A stretch of 64,000 nt of DNA from Arcobacter sp. LC1 (lineage in GTDB: Bacteria > Campylobacterota > Campylobacteria > Campylobacterales > Arcobacteraceae): the NCBI GenBank assembly GCA_021378565.1, contig JAACJU010000009.1, forward strand, positions 1 to 64,000. The letters are read 5' to 3'. The notes beneath the pieces are model-generated. The model did not search any database, was not told the DNA's origin, and saw only the letters and a list, made by a program, of their open reading frames with translations. The position numbers and the translations under genes were made by a program. Shown here one piece after another: positions 17,641-26,483 of this stretch (position 1 is the first letter of the stretch; each line of letters opens with the position of its first letter).

Positions 17641-19008
17641 GTGAATGTTTATCCTATTTTTGTAACCTTAGCACAAATTAGTATAATTTTAGCATTAATT
17701 CATATGATTTATAAAAGAAGAAATCCAACTACTATGATATCTTGGATTTTATTTATGATTTTGATACCTTATCTAGCAGTAATTTTATATTTTATTTTTG
17801 GCACAAGAAAAAGACTTAAAAAGTACAAAAAAAATCATATAAAAGTACCAAGAAAACAAAAAATAATCCAGCATAAAAACGCAATAGACTCTATACTTTT
17901 AAATAATGGCTTAGCATCTCCATCGGCAAAAGAAAAACTTTTAATTTGTACTGACTATGTTCAAGCTTATTCGCACTTTTTAAAGCATATTAAAAATGCA
18001 AAAACATCAATATACATAAGCACTTATGTTTTTAAGTATGATGAAACGACTAAAGAGATTTTAAAAGCGCTTGAAGAAAAACTACGAGAAGGGCTTGAAG
18101 TTAAAATCTTGCTTGACTCTTTGGGTTCGTGGAAAACTTATTTAGCACAAAATCGTTTTAGGACTTTTAGGAAACTAGGTGGGGAACTTAAATTTTTTAT
18201 GCCTATTTTGAAAATGCCTTTTAGGAACTATATAAATCTTAGAAATCATAGGAAAATATATCTTTTTGATAAAAAGATTGTACTTAGTGGAGGTATGAAT
18301 CTTTCAGAAGAATATTTGGGTAAAAAAAATATAGCCCATGGATGGAAGGATATGATTTTTTTGTGTGAGGGTGCCTCAGTTGGGCTTTATTTAAAAATAT
18401 TTTCTTCTGATTGGTATTACGCTACAAAAGAAAAAATAGATATCCCAGATTTTGAAGATAAAACCTTAGGAAATACACTTGTTCAAGTAATTCCAAGTGG
18501 TCCTGATGTTCCAAATGATGTACTTTTTGAAGCTTTAATCTGTGCAATTTATAGCTCCAAAAAACGAATTTGGATAGTTACGCCTTATTTTGTTCCAAAT
18601 GAAGCCTTATCTCAAGCATTAATAGTAGCAAAGCACAGAGGGCTTGAAGTTAAAGTGATTAGCCCAAGGCGTTCAAATAATTTTATTGCAGATTTAACAA
18701 GGTCATCTTTTTTGCGAGAGTTAAAAGAACATGATATTGATGTGCATCTTTATAAAGGTTCTATGCTTCATGCTAAAGCTGTTTTGTTTGATTCTTCTTG
18801 GGTAATGCTTGGAAGCGTAAATCTAGACAATAGGTCTTTATTTTTAAATTATGAAGTTGCTGCCTTTGCATCTTCAGAGAAACTTATTGAAGAAATTGAA
18901 CTTTGGATGAATGACTTATTAAAAAATTCTACACAAAATTTCAAAAAAGCTTCACTATTAAGAATAATGATAGAAAATCTTATGCGGATTATAGCTCCAC
19001 AAATGTAG
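17641..19008 (+). CDS. cls: Cardiolipin synthase (phospholipase D family)
   Basis: The 455-residue protein has two N-terminal membrane helices (about 7-25 and 33-53) followed by two PLD domains. The HKD motifs are complete: HRKIYLFD starting at H203 and HAKAVLFD starting at H377, each followed by the GS/GG-x-N element (GGMN, GSVN). It condenses two phosphatidylglycerols into cardiolipin at the inner membrane. A GTG start at 17641 fits the first membrane helix; no ATG is available upstream. It is divergent from modE and is followed 15 bases later by an EEP-family gene that may be co-transcribed. Confidence 0.9.
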   Translation: MNVYPIFVTLAQISIILALIHMIYKRRNPTTMISWILFMILIPYLAVILYFIFGTRKRLKKYKKNHIKVPRKQKIIQHKNAIDSILLNNGLASPSAKEKLLICTDYVQAYSHFLKHIKNAKTSIYISTYVFKYDETTKEILKALEEKLREGLEVKILLDSLGSWKTYLAQNRFRTFRKLGGELKFFMPILKMPFRNYINLRNHRKIYLFDKKIVLSGGMNLSEEYLGKKNIAHGWKDMIFLCEGASVGLYLKIFSSDWYYATKEKIDIPDFEDKTLGNTLVQVIPSGPDVPNDVLFEALICAIYSSKKRIWIVTPYFVPNEALSQALIVAKHRGLEVKVISPRRSNNFIADLTRSSFLRELKEHDIDVHLYKGSMLHAKAVLFDSSWVMLGSVNLDNRSLFLNYEVAAFASSEKLIEEIELWMNDLLKNSTQNFKKASLLRIMIENLMRIIAPQM

Positions 19009-19023
19009 GAAGGTTAAGCACAG

Positions 19024-19764
19024 ATGTACAAACCAAATAAAAGTTTTAAAATTTTAAAACACCAAGAAGACAAAACAAAGCTAAAACAAATAAACATTCT
19101 TTGTTGGAATGTTGCGAAACTTAGCAAAAAAGAAGATTTTTTAGAATATCTTAAAAAAATCATAAAAGAAGAAAATATAAATTTTTTGGCTTTACAAGAA
19201 TTCAAAAAAAGTTTTGCACAAAAAACAGACTTTTTTGACTTTTCTTATATCTTAGCTCCAAATATTGAAACTAAAAAAAATGTTTTTGGAGTATTGAGTG
19301 CTTTTAAAATACCTTGTCAGGACTTCATAGCACTTTTAAGCAACCAACAAGAGCTAAAGTTTTCTACCCACAAAAGCGCACTTATTTGTATATTTAAACT
19401 AAATCAAAACACTAAACTTATGTTTGTAAATATCCATGCTATTAATTTTGTTCCTAATAAAATATTTATTCAAGAATTAAATAATATAAAGAAATATATC
19501 AAAAATCATAAAGGTCCTTTGATAATTGCAGGCGATTTTAATACTTGGAACAAGCAAAGAATTCAAGCGCTAGAGAACTTCAAAGAAGAGTTAGTGTTAA
19601 CTAAAGTAACATATTCAGATAATTCTTCTATAAAAAAAATATTTTCAAATCATTTAGATTATATTTTTTTTAAAAAAATAAAATTTTGTTATTCACGAGC
19701 ATTAAAAAGTGAATTTTACTCAGACCATAACCCAATAATAGCACATTTTGAGCCCTTAAGCTAA
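19024..19764 (+). CDS. Endonuclease/exonuclease/phosphatase (EEP) family protein
   Basis: The 246-residue product has the EEP fold markers in order: LCWNVAK near residue 26, LALQEFK with the metal-binding glutamate near 58, NIHAIN near 141, GDFNTWN near 172, LDYIFF near 217, and SDHNPI with the catalytic His near 236. EEP enzymes hydrolyse phosphodiesters in nucleic acids or phospholipids. This one lacks a clear signal peptide and resembles YafD-like bacterial members of unknown substrate. Its position just after cardiolipin synthase may hint at lipid phosphodiester turnover, but this is only context. Confidence 0.75.
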   Translation: MYKPNKSFKILKHQEDKTKLKQINILCWNVAKLSKKEDFLEYLKKIIKEENINFLALQEFKKSFAQKTDFFDFSYILAPNIETKKNVFGVLSAFKIPCQDFIALLSNQQELKFSTHKSALICIFKLNQNTKLMFVNIHAINFVPNKIFIQELNNIKKYIKNHKGPLIIAGDFNTWNKQRIQALENFKEELVLTKVTYSDNSSIKKIFSNHLDYIFFKKIKFCYSRALKSEFYSDHNPIIAHFEPLS

Positions 19765-19879
19765 AATTTTTTCGATTTTTTTTCTACATAAATAATCAAG
19801 ACTCTTGCTAAAAAACTAGCACTTAAATGATTAAATAATAAAATACTTTTATTTTCATTTAAGAAAATATATGTAACTA

Positions 19880-19885
19880 TATAAT
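19880..19885 (+). promoter_or_regulatory. Candidate -10 box of satP promoter
   Basis: TATAAT embedded in a TATATAATAT stretch 33 bases before the satP ATG, with a strong AGAGAGG ribosome site between. A sigma-70 start is likely. Confidence 0.5.
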
Positions 19886-19917
19886 ATCTTAAAATTAGAA
19901 AGAGAGGAACACACAAA

Positions 19918-20493
19918 ATGTCAGAAAGCATTACTCAAATTATTAAGGATACTACATCCAATCCTGCTCCAATAGGTTTATTAGGTTTTGGTATGACTAC
20001 AATCTTGCTAAATATCCACAATGCTGGGTTTATGCAAATGGATACTGTTATAGTCGCTTTAGGAGTTTTTTATGGTGGGTTAGCTCAATTTATTGCAGGA
20101 ATTATGGAATGGAAAAAAGGTAATACTTTTGCCTCAACTGCTTTTGTTTCTTATGGATCATTTTGGTGGACTTTCCTTGCAGTTTTAATATTCCTTCCAA
20201 AAATGGGTATACACACAGTAAGTGCAGTCACTCTTACTTGGTACTTAGTTCTTTGGACTATTTTTACTCTAGGTATGTTTATTGCAACATTCAAATTAAG
20301 CAGAAGTTTGCAATTAGTCTTTCTTACTTTAACACTTCTATTTTTGTTCCTTGATATTCATGTAGCAACTGGTAGTGAGCTGTTTGAACATCTTGCTGGA
20401 TATATTGGTATAATTTGTGGTGCAATTGCTATGTACACAGGTTTAGCTGAAGTTATCAATGAAGTTCATGGAAATAAAGTTTTTCCACTTTAG
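19918..20493 (+). CDS. satP: Acetate uptake transporter (GPR1/FUN34/SatP family)
   Basis: The 191-residue membrane protein has about six transmembrane helices and begins with the family signature NPAPIGLLGFG at residues 15-25. A conserved GGLAQFIAGIMEW segment follows near 58. AceTr/SatP proteins form hexameric succinate/acetate-proton channels in the inner membrane. Acetate is a common carbon source or product in Campylobacterota. It has its own promoter and strong ribosome site, and a hairpin follows 17 bases after the stop, so it is monocistronic. Confidence 0.88.
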   Translation: MSESITQIIKDTTSNPAPIGLLGFGMTTILLNIHNAGFMQMDTVIVALGVFYGGLAQFIAGIMEWKKGNTFASTAFVSYGSFWWTFLAVLIFLPKMGIHTVSAVTLTWYLVLWTIFTLGMFIATFKLSRSLQLVFLTLTLLFLFLDIHVATGSELFEHLAGYIGIICGAIAMYTGLAEVINEVHGNKVFPL

Positions 20494-20510
20494 ACTGAAA
20501 TTAATAAAGT

Positions 20511-20542
20511 TTTATGAATATAGATTTTTCTATATTCATAAA
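20511..20542 (+). terminator. Hairpin after satP
   Basis: A 14-bp perfect stem, TTTATGAATATAGA at 20511-20524 and its complement at 20529-20542, with a TTTT loop. There is no T-run on the 3' side, so it may terminate weakly or protect the mRNA end. The rest of 20543-20679 is AT-rich with no gene seen. Confidence 0.5.
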
Positions 20543-20679
20543 CAAATACCAAAAAAAATAAACTATAAAAATAACTATAAAATAAATTCCAAAATCATTT
20601 AAAAAAATTCTTAAAATATCTTTTAATAAATATTCAAAATAAAACTTCTTAATCTTTAAAAAATATCAAAAAAATCATA

Positions 20680-20701
20680 TGTAACCAAAATGTAACCAAG
20701 T
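20680..20701 (+). promoter_or_regulatory. Candidate Pho box upstream of pstS
   Basis: Two adjacent 11-base direct repeats, TGTAACCAAAA and TGTAACCAAGT, sit just upstream of a TATATT -10-like box at 20715-20720 and 41 bases before the pstS ATG. Pho boxes are built as tandem 11-base units, so this is a good candidate binding site for a PhoB/PhosR-type regulator. Confidence 0.6.
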
Positions 20702-20742
20702 TATCTTAAAATTCTATATTCTAAAAATCAAAGGATAAACGA

Positions 20743-21738
20743 ATGAAAAAGATTAAGATTATTTTTGTGTTACTTTTGGCTTCAAGTTTTTTGTATGGGA
20801 GCAATTTTAAAGGCTCTGGTGCTTCTTTTCCATATTCTGTATATCAAGCATGGATAAAAGCATATTATAATGACAAGGGCGTTGAGATTGATTATATCAA
20901 AAAAGGCTCATCTGAAGGCATAAAAGATATCACAAACAGAAATGTCAATTTTGCAGGTTCGGACAAACCGCTTAGTCCAAAAGATTTAAAGCAAAGAAGA
21001 CTTTATCAATTTCCTGCCGTTGTTGGTGCAATTACTATTAGTTTTAATATTCCAAAAATAAACAAACTAAAAATAAGTAGACTTGCACTTGCGCAAATCG
21101 CTCTTGGTAAAATAAAATATTGGGACAATCCTTTGCTAACTAAGCAAAATCCTAAACTTGTAGGTCTACATAAAAAGCTAACTTTCGTAAGACGCTCTGA
21201 TGGTTCTGGTACTACTTTTAACTTTACTTATTATCTAAGTAAAATATCAAGCACTTGGAGAAATGAATATGGAGCTAAAAAATCTTTATCTTGGCCAGGA
21301 GATAATCAAATAGGTGGAAAAACAAATACAGGAGTTGCAGCGCTTATTAAGCAAATTCCTTATTCTGTTGGTTATGTTGATTATGCTGACGCAAAATCAG
21401 CAAGTCTCAATATGGCAAGTTTAGAAAATAGAGCTAAAAAGTTTATAAGTCCTAAACTAAAAAATTTCCAAATTGCAGCTTCAAAAGCTACACTGGATGC
21501 AAAAAAAGATTTTTATTCTGTAATTGCTGATCCAAGCGGTGCTAAGTCTTATCCTATTATTGCAGCAACTTTTATATTGTTGCCAAAAGAGCATCCAAAT
21601 ATGGATAAAAAAGTTATAAAATTTTATTCTTATTCATATTCAAAGGGTGCAAAACTAGCTAGTAAACTTGGATATGTTCCTTTGCCTAGTTCTTTAGTTG
21701 CTAAAATAAAAAAATATTGGAAAGAAAAAGGTCTTTAG
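20743..21738 (+). CDS. pstS: Phosphate-binding periplasmic protein
   Basis: The 331-residue protein has a Sec signal peptide (MKKIKIIFVLLLASSFLYG, cut before SNF). PstS motifs follow: GSGASFPYSVYQAW, the phosphate-binding SSEGI near residue 62, AGSDKPLS near 76, and RRSDGSGTTFNF near 151. It binds inorganic phosphate and delivers it to PstCA. It leads the pstSCAB-phoU cluster, preceded by a Pho-box-like repeat. A stem-loop between pstS and pstC could keep PstS message more abundant than the permease message. Confidence 0.95.
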   Translation: MKKIKIIFVLLLASSFLYGSNFKGSGASFPYSVYQAWIKAYYNDKGVEIDYIKKGSSEGIKDITNRNVNFAGSDKPLSPKDLKQRRLYQFPAVVGAITISFNIPKINKLKISRLALAQIALGKIKYWDNPLLTKQNPKLVGLHKKLTFVRRSDGSGTTFNFTYYLSKISSTWRNEYGAKKSLSWPGDNQIGGKTNTGVAALIKQIPYSVGYVDYADAKSASLNMASLENRAKKFISPKLKNFQIAASKATLDAKKDFYSVIADPSGAKSYPIIAATFILLPKEHPNMDKKVIKFYSYSYSKGAKLASKLGYVPLPSSLVAKIKKYWKEKGL

Positions 21739-21758
21739 GTCTTGAGTGGTTTAACTCT

Positions 21759-21781
21759 TATACAAGCTCTTGGCTTGTATA
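21759..21781 (+). other. Intercistronic stem-loop between pstS and pstC
   Basis: TATACAAGC, a TCTTG loop, then GCTTGTATA: a perfect 9-bp stem in the 73-base gap after pstS. It is followed by AAAACC rather than a T-run, so it looks more like an mRNA-stabilising or partial-termination element than a full terminator. Such elements are common after periplasmic binding-protein genes. Confidence 0.55.
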
Positions 21782-21811
21782 AAACCTTTATTTTGATAAT
21801 GGGATGAAGTC

Positions 21812-22738
21812 ATGGAAAAAATTTTTAAAAGTGTTTCTTTTTTTTCTGCTAGTTTAATTTTAGTTATTAGTATTGGCATTTTTGGTGCATTGTTTAATTC
21901 TTCTAGACAAGCTATGAGTGAATTTGGTTTTAGTTTTTTGACAAGCTCAGCTTGGAATAAAAATGTCCTAATAAAAAATAAAAAAACAAATTCTAAATTA
22001 AAGAATGATAATGTTACTCAAGATAGTATTTTAGAACAAAGTGACAATTCAAAAAAAATATTTGCAGGACTCGCACCTTTGTTTGGAAGTTTGGCAAGTA
22101 CTTTTTTAGCTATTGTTTTTGCCCTACCCTTAGCACTTGGAATTGCTGTTTTTTTAGCTGAACTTGCACCGAAATTTTTAAGCACAAGCATAGGTCTTGG
22201 CATAGAATTATTAGCCGCAATTCCTAGTATTATTTTTGGTATGTGGGGGCTATTTTATTTTGCTCCCTTGATTCAAAAATTTATAGGTGGTTATCAAGTA
22301 TCACTTTTAAATGCATCTTTGGTTTTAGCTATTATGATTTTACCTTTTATAGCCTCACTTAGTAAAGATAGCATCAAAAATACACCTGATATTTTAAAAG
22401 AGTCAGCTTACGGGCTTGGAGCTACAAAGTTTGAAGTTATCAAAGATATAATTTTTCCATTTTGTAAAAAAGGTATAGTGGGCTCAATTATATTAGCCCT
22501 TGGAAGAGCTTTAGGTGAGACTATGGCTGTAGCGTTTTTGCTAGGTTCTGTATTTAGAATACCAAGTTCTTTAACTTCACCAACTATCTCAATACCCGTT
22601 GCCCTAGCGAATAACTTTGCTGAGGCCACAGGTTTAGAACAATCATCTTTATTTTATCTAGCATTTTTGCTTTTTATTATAAGTTTTATTATTATTTTTC
22701 TAGCAAAATTTTTCTTCTTAAAAAAGATTAAAGCATGA
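21812..22738 (+). CDS. pstC: Phosphate ABC transporter permease PstC
   Basis: The 308-residue inner-membrane protein has an N-terminal helix, a periplasmic loop rich in Lys/Asn (residues 50-80), and five further helices. The EAA-type loop KESAYGLGATKFEVIKDIIFP is near 195, and GRALGETMAVAFLLG near 230 is typical of PstC. It pairs with PstA to form the phosphate channel. Its last codons overlap the pstA start by 4 bases (ATGA), so translation is coupled. Confidence 0.93.
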   Translation: MEKIFKSVSFFSASLILVISIGIFGALFNSSRQAMSEFGFSFLTSSAWNKNVLIKNKKTNSKLKNDNVTQDSILEQSDNSKKIFAGLAPLFGSLASTFLAIVFALPLALGIAVFLAELAPKFLSTSIGLGIELLAAIPSIIFGMWGLFYFAPLIQKFIGGYQVSLLNASLVLAIMILPFIASLSKDSIKNTPDILKESAYGLGATKFEVIKDIIFPFCKKGIVGSIILALGRALGETMAVAFLLGSVFRIPSSLTSPTISIPVALANNFAEATGLEQSSLFYLAFLLFIISFIIIFLAKFFFLKKIKA

Positions 22739-23544
22739 AAAGAAGATTTTTAATAAATAAAATTGTTTTAGGTCTTGCTTGGTTTTGCGCGATTTTAGGA
22801 CTTAGCTTTTTACTTTGGATTCTTGTAGTTTTATGCGAAAGAGGAATTGGCTCACTAAGTTTTAGCTTATTTACTAAAGATTTGATTTCAGATGGTTTAA
22901 GAAATTTAATTATTGGGCAATTAGTTTTATCTGGACTTGCTTGTGTGATTTCGATTCCTTTGGGTATATTTGCTGGAATTTATTTACAAGAATATGCAAA
23001 TCATAAATTTGCTGGACTTATTAGAAACTTAAATGATGTCATGCTTAGTATCCCATCTATTATAATAGGAGCATTTATTTATATTTTAGTTGTGATTCCA
23101 AGTGGAGGAACAAACGGCTTTGCTGGAGTTTTAAGTCTTGCTATTTTAGTCTTACCCATTGTTGTAAATACAAGTGATAATATGCTCTCTTTAGTACCAA
23201 AAGAACTGCGTGAAGCGGGCATTGCCCTAGGGGCTAGTAAGCATAAAATTATTTTAAATATAGTGTTAAAAGGTGCAAAAGCTGGGATAGTTACAGGACT
23301 TTTGCTTGCCTTTGGGCGTGTAATTGGTGAAACTGCGCCTTTACTTTTTACAAGTGGAACAAGTAATTTTTTTAATCTAGATTTAACTAAAACTTTTCCA
23401 TCTTTAAGTGTAAGTATTTATAACCTTGCAAATAATCCAAGCCAAGCTAGCAGAAACTTAGCTTGGTCAGGAGCTTTTATTTTGACATTTATAGTACTTT
23501 TAATAAATATAATTGGTAGATTTTTAACAAGAAATAAAGGATAG
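22735..23544 (+). CDS. pstA: Phosphate ABC transporter permease PstA
   Basis: The 269-residue membrane protein has about six helices. The EAA loop [21 protein letters not shown] is near residue 160 and the [15 protein letters not shown] motif near 198 is typical of PstA. It forms the membrane channel with PstC and contacts PstB. It overlaps pstC by 4 bases, and pstB begins 2 bases after its stop. Length and motifs are normal. Confidence 0.93.
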   Translation: MKRRFLINKIVLGLAWFCAILGLSFLLWILVVLCERGIGSLSFSLFTKDLISDGLRNLIIGQLVLSGLACVISIPLGIFAGIYLQEYANHKFAGLIRNLNDVMLSIPSIIIGAFIYILVVIPSGGTNGFAGVLSLAILVLPIVVNTSDNMLSLVPKELREAGIALGASKHKIILNIVLKGAKAGIVTGLLLAFGRVIGETAPLLFTSGTSNFFNLDLTKTFPSLSVSIYNLANNPSQASRNLAWSGAFILTFIVLLINIIGRFLTRNKG

Positions 23545-23546
23545 AA

Positions 23547-24329
23547 ATGGAAATTATGAATATAGAAAAATTTTCTTTTTCTTATGCTTTGTCTGAAAAC
23601 AAGGCATTAGATAAGATAAATTTAGGCATTGAACAAAACAAAATAACAGCTTTAATTGGGCCTAGTGGTTGTGGAAAATCTACTTTACTTCGCTCTTTAA
23701 ATAGGATTCATGACTTGTACCCAAATAATAAATACGAAGGTAAAATTACACTTTTAAATCACAAGATAAGTAAAATGGAAAATATCCTAAAAATAAAAAA
23801 AGAAAGTAAATTTATCAAACTTCGTCAAAGAGTGGGAATGATTTTTCAAAAACCTACTCCTTTTCCTATGAGTATTTTTGCTAATGTGTCTTATGGTTTA
23901 AAGCTAGCTGGAATTAAAAACAAAAAAGAGCTTGAATACAAAGTTGAATTAGCCCTAAGACAAAGTGTACTTTGGGAAGAAGTCAAGGACAAACTTAATA
24001 AATCAGCACTTAGTTTAAGTGGCGGACAACAACAAAGACTCTGCATCGCAAGGACAATCGCACTTAAACCTGATGTACTTTTATTGGATGAGCCAACTTC
24101 AGCGCTTGATCCAATTTCAACTTCAGCTATTGAAGAATTACTTACACAAATGAAAAAAAATGTAAGCATAGTTATAGTGACGCATAATATGCAACAAGCT
24201 TCTAGGATTAGTGATTTTACTGGTTTTATGTATCTTGGAAAATTAATTGAAGTTGCTAAGACTAAAAAAATTTTTTTAAACCCTAAAGAAAAGCAAACAG
24301 AAGATTATATAACAGGGAGATTTGGTTGA
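23547..24329 (+). CDS. pstB: Phosphate ABC transporter ATP-binding protein
   Basis: The 260-residue ATPase shows Walker [17 protein letters not shown] near residue 39, the PstB-specific [18 protein letters not shown] near 98, signature [16 protein letters not shown] near 155, Walker [12 protein letters not shown], and [14 protein letters not shown]. It energises phosphate import. It ends in TGA overlapping the phoU ATG by 4 bases, showing normal use of TGA as a stop codon in this genome. Confidence 0.95.
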   Translation: MEIMNIEKFSFSYALSENKALDKINLGIEQNKITALIGPSGCGKSTLLRSLNRIHDLYPNNKYEGKITLLNHKISKMENILKIKKESKFIKLRQRVGMIFQKPTPFPMSIFANVSYGLKLAGIKNKKELEYKVELALRQSVLWEEVKDKLNKSALSLSGGQQQRLCIARTIALKPDVLLLDEPTSALDPISTSAIEELLTQMKKNVSIVIVTHNMQQASRISDFTGFMYLGKLIEVAKTKKIFLNPKEKQTEDYITGRFG

Positions 24330-24982
24330 TGTTAAAAAATTATTCAAAAAATTTACAAGCTATAGATTTCAAGGTTATTGAATTAATTAATATAATTCTA
24401 AGAGCAAATAAACTTATTTTACAAGCTTTAAATAGTGAAGAAAAAAATATTGATATCTTACAAGAGGCAAGGAAAGACTTAAAAACTTTCTCTTTGGAAG
24501 CTAAAAAAATAGATGAAAAAATTATTAAAATCCTTGCCTTGTATTCTCCAGAAGCAAAAGATTTAAGACAAATGATTTCATTTTTAAAAATCATATCTGC
24601 ACTTTTAAGAGCGTCTTCAAACACCAAAACTTATATAAAAAATTTTAGTATTTATTATGATATTTTGCAAGAGCAAAAAATAAAAGATATTGCTATAAAA
24701 TTTCAAAATTCTTGTGTATCTTGCTTGGAAAATCTTGAAAAACTATCAAAAGCAGATACAGATGAAGCAAAAATAATTTTCAAGAAAATTTTAGAATTTG
24801 AAAAACAAAATGATAGAGAATACAAAATTTTAAGCAAACAAATCAAGAGGCACGAAGAAACAATAGATTTAGATAAGCTAATTAAAAGCCTAAATGTTCT
24901 TAGAAAAAGTGAGAGAATTACTAATAGGGCTTTAGAGATTGCTTATTCTTTTAGGTATTCAAAATTTGGAGGTAGCCTTTAA
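24326..24982 (+). CDS. phoU: Phosphate transport regulator PhoU
   Basis: The 218-residue all-helical protein has the two-repeat PhoU layout, including an [31 protein letters not shown]-like stretch (residues 52-90) with the conserved E-x3-D metal-binding type motif. The second repeat is more divergent, ending with [12 protein letters not shown]. PhoU links PstSCAB to the phosphate two-component sensor, holding it inactive when phosphate is plentiful. The gene closes the pst operon and is followed by a clear terminator at 25022-25066. Confidence 0.85.
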   Translation: MMLKNYSKNLQAIDFKVIELINIILRANKLILQALNSEEKNIDILQEARKDLKTFSLEAKKIDEKIIKILALYSPEAKDLRQMISFLKIISALLRASSNTKTYIKNFSIYYDILQEQKIKDIAIKFQNSCVSCLENLEKLSKADTDEAKIIFKKILEFEKQNDREYKILSKQIKRHEETIDLDKLIKSLNVLRKSERITNRALEIAYSFRYSKFGGSL

Positions 24983-25021
24983 GAGATTAGTGCTTAAATA
25001 AAATTAAATGCTAAGTTTTTT

Positions 25022-25066
25022 TAGAGTTTACCTAAAATCATTTTTTGGTAAACTCTAGCTTTTTTC
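25022..25066 (+). terminator. Rho-independent terminator of the pst operon
   Basis: TAGAGTTTACC at 25022-25032 pairs with GGTAAACTCTA at 25047-25057, an 11-bp perfect stem with a 14-base loop, followed by GCTTTTTTCT. It lies 40 bases after the phoU stop. Confidence 0.85.
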
Positions 25067-25111
25067 TAGTATTTCAAAATTGATACTTATTTAAATAATA
25101 TTTAATAAAAA

Positions 25112-25387
25112 TTATTCTTTTATTGCCCTTACTCTAATTTCAACAAAGAAACTTTCTTCAGCTTCAGTTTTTGCCCTTTGTATATAGCCCATAAGGTCTG
25201 CGAGTTCAACGCTATAAGGTTCTTTTTTATCAAAACCAAAGGCATAAGTAAAATGCCATCTAATATAGCCTTTGGGTAGTTTTTTCCTTTTTTCTCTTCT
25301 TATATAATTTTTAATTTCGTATTTATAAGCTTCAATAAGCCTTACTCTTGGTCTTCTATCACTATTAAGATAAAAAGTTTTTCTCAT
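25112..25387 (-). CDS. DUF6172-like small protein
   Basis: The 91-residue protein begins MRKTFYL, has a helical basic centre (YEIKNYIRREKRKKLPKGY), and then a W-x-F-x-Y-x-FG segment near residue 45. It ends with FFVEIRVRAIKE. This layout matches what I recall of the DUF6172 family, small cytoplasmic proteins of unknown function. It is short and basic with no signal peptide or membrane helix. It follows the barrel-protein gene by 20 bases on the same strand. No function is proposed. Confidence 0.55.
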   Translation of the reverse strand: MRKTFYLNSDRRPRVRLIEAYKYEIKNYIRREKRKKLPKGYIRWHFTYAFGFDKKEPYSVELADLMGYIQRAKTEAEESFFVEIRVRAIKE

Positions 25388-25407
25388 TTTATATCTTCTC
25401 TTCTTTC

Positions 25408-26460
25408 TTAAAAATTAGAACCTATATTGAAACCATAGGTAAGTTCATTATCAGCAAAACTATTATCCGTTGAATAAGCTATCCTAGCTCTGACTACTAG
25501 CTTTCTATATACATAATTCAAACTTCCCCCAAAATTATATCTTGCAAATTCTTTATCAAAAGTTTGGATACTTTCTGTTTTATCAGTGCGGTGATAAGTT
25601 GATTCCAAAGATTTATTTGGATCAGCTAATTCATAACTAAGTCCTGCATTTATAGCAATATTTAAAGTGCTAGAATTTGTTTTTATAAAATTTTTTCCAA
25701 GTTCAAAGTTTATCTTAGGCTTTAGACTAAAAAAGTTTCTTTTTGCAATACTCACACCCATATCCCCATCTTCATCTATACCACCTTGTGCTAAATAAGA
25801 AAAGTATAAATCAAACTCAGGTTTAAAGTAGACACTAGAAGCATGAAAAATTTTATAAGAACTAAGGTATGCGCCTATAAAACGATTTTCATAAGATGGC
25901 TTATAGATTACTGGAGATCCAAACTGAGATTTTCTATCTAAACTAGTTTCTGAAAGTCCTGCAAAAATAACTGCTTTTGAGATTGTATTGTTATAATGCT
26001 TATGTTGCAAAATCATAGCTACTTCGCGACCCTTGTCACCTCTAGAACCATAATTATCAACTAAATCGATATCTGATTTTGAAAGTAAAACTAAAAAAGC
26101 GATTTTGTTTACATAAGCAAATTTTTTCGAAAAACCAAAATATATATTTGAATCACCAAAATTATATTCATCTTTTATCAAAGTTTCTTTATGATTTACT
26201 CCCACTAAGATTGTCTTTGATAAATCAACCCTTTGAATATTATCAAAAATATTTGTGAGCAAGGTATTATTTTGCCATGTTAAGCTTGAATAAAAATTCT
26301 TAGCATAATAATCTCTAGTATAACTTCTTGCAAAAGCAAGATTTGGTAGAACGATTAGCCCAAAAAAAAGTAAAAATATTATTTTTGACTTTTTAAAATT
26401 AGATTTTTTATTATATCCTAAATTACAATTTAATATGTTTAGAAAATTATTTTTAAACAC
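25408..26460 (-). CDS. Orphan autotransporter-type outer-membrane beta-barrel protein
   Basis: The product is about 350 residues. A signal peptide (KKSKIIFLLFFGLIVLPNLAFA, cut before RSYT, shown in two pieces: a KKSK charge cluster and a hydrophobic core ending LAFA) precedes about 290 residues of alternating amphipathic strands. It ends in Phe after GFNIGSN, the usual last-strand signature for BAM assembly. The layout matches a 12-stranded autotransporter beta-domain, but no passenger is present. I chose the GTG at 26460, preceded by AGGGAAG; an upstream in-frame GTG at 26493 lies inside guaA. Function is unknown; porin or remnant translocator are possible. Confidence 0.6.
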   Translation of the reverse strand: MFKNNFLNILNCNLGYNKKSNFKKSKIIFLLFFGLIVLPNLAFARSYTRDYYAKNFYSSLTWQNNTLLTNIFDNIQRVDLSKTILVGVNHKETLIKDEYNFGDSNIYFGFSKKFAYVNKIAFLVLLSKSDIDLVDNYGSRGDKGREVAMILQHKHYNNTISKAVIFAGLSETSLDRKSQFGSPVIYKPSYENRFIGAYLSSYKIFHASSVYFKPEFDLYFSYLAQGGIDEDGDMGVSIAKRNFFSLKPKINFELGKNFIKTNSSTLNIAINAGLSYELADPNKSLESTYHRTDKTESIQTFDKEFARYNFGGSLNYVYRKLVVRARIAYSTDNSFADNELTYGFNIGSNF

Positions 26461-26483
26461 TTTTATATCTTCCCTTTCATTTA

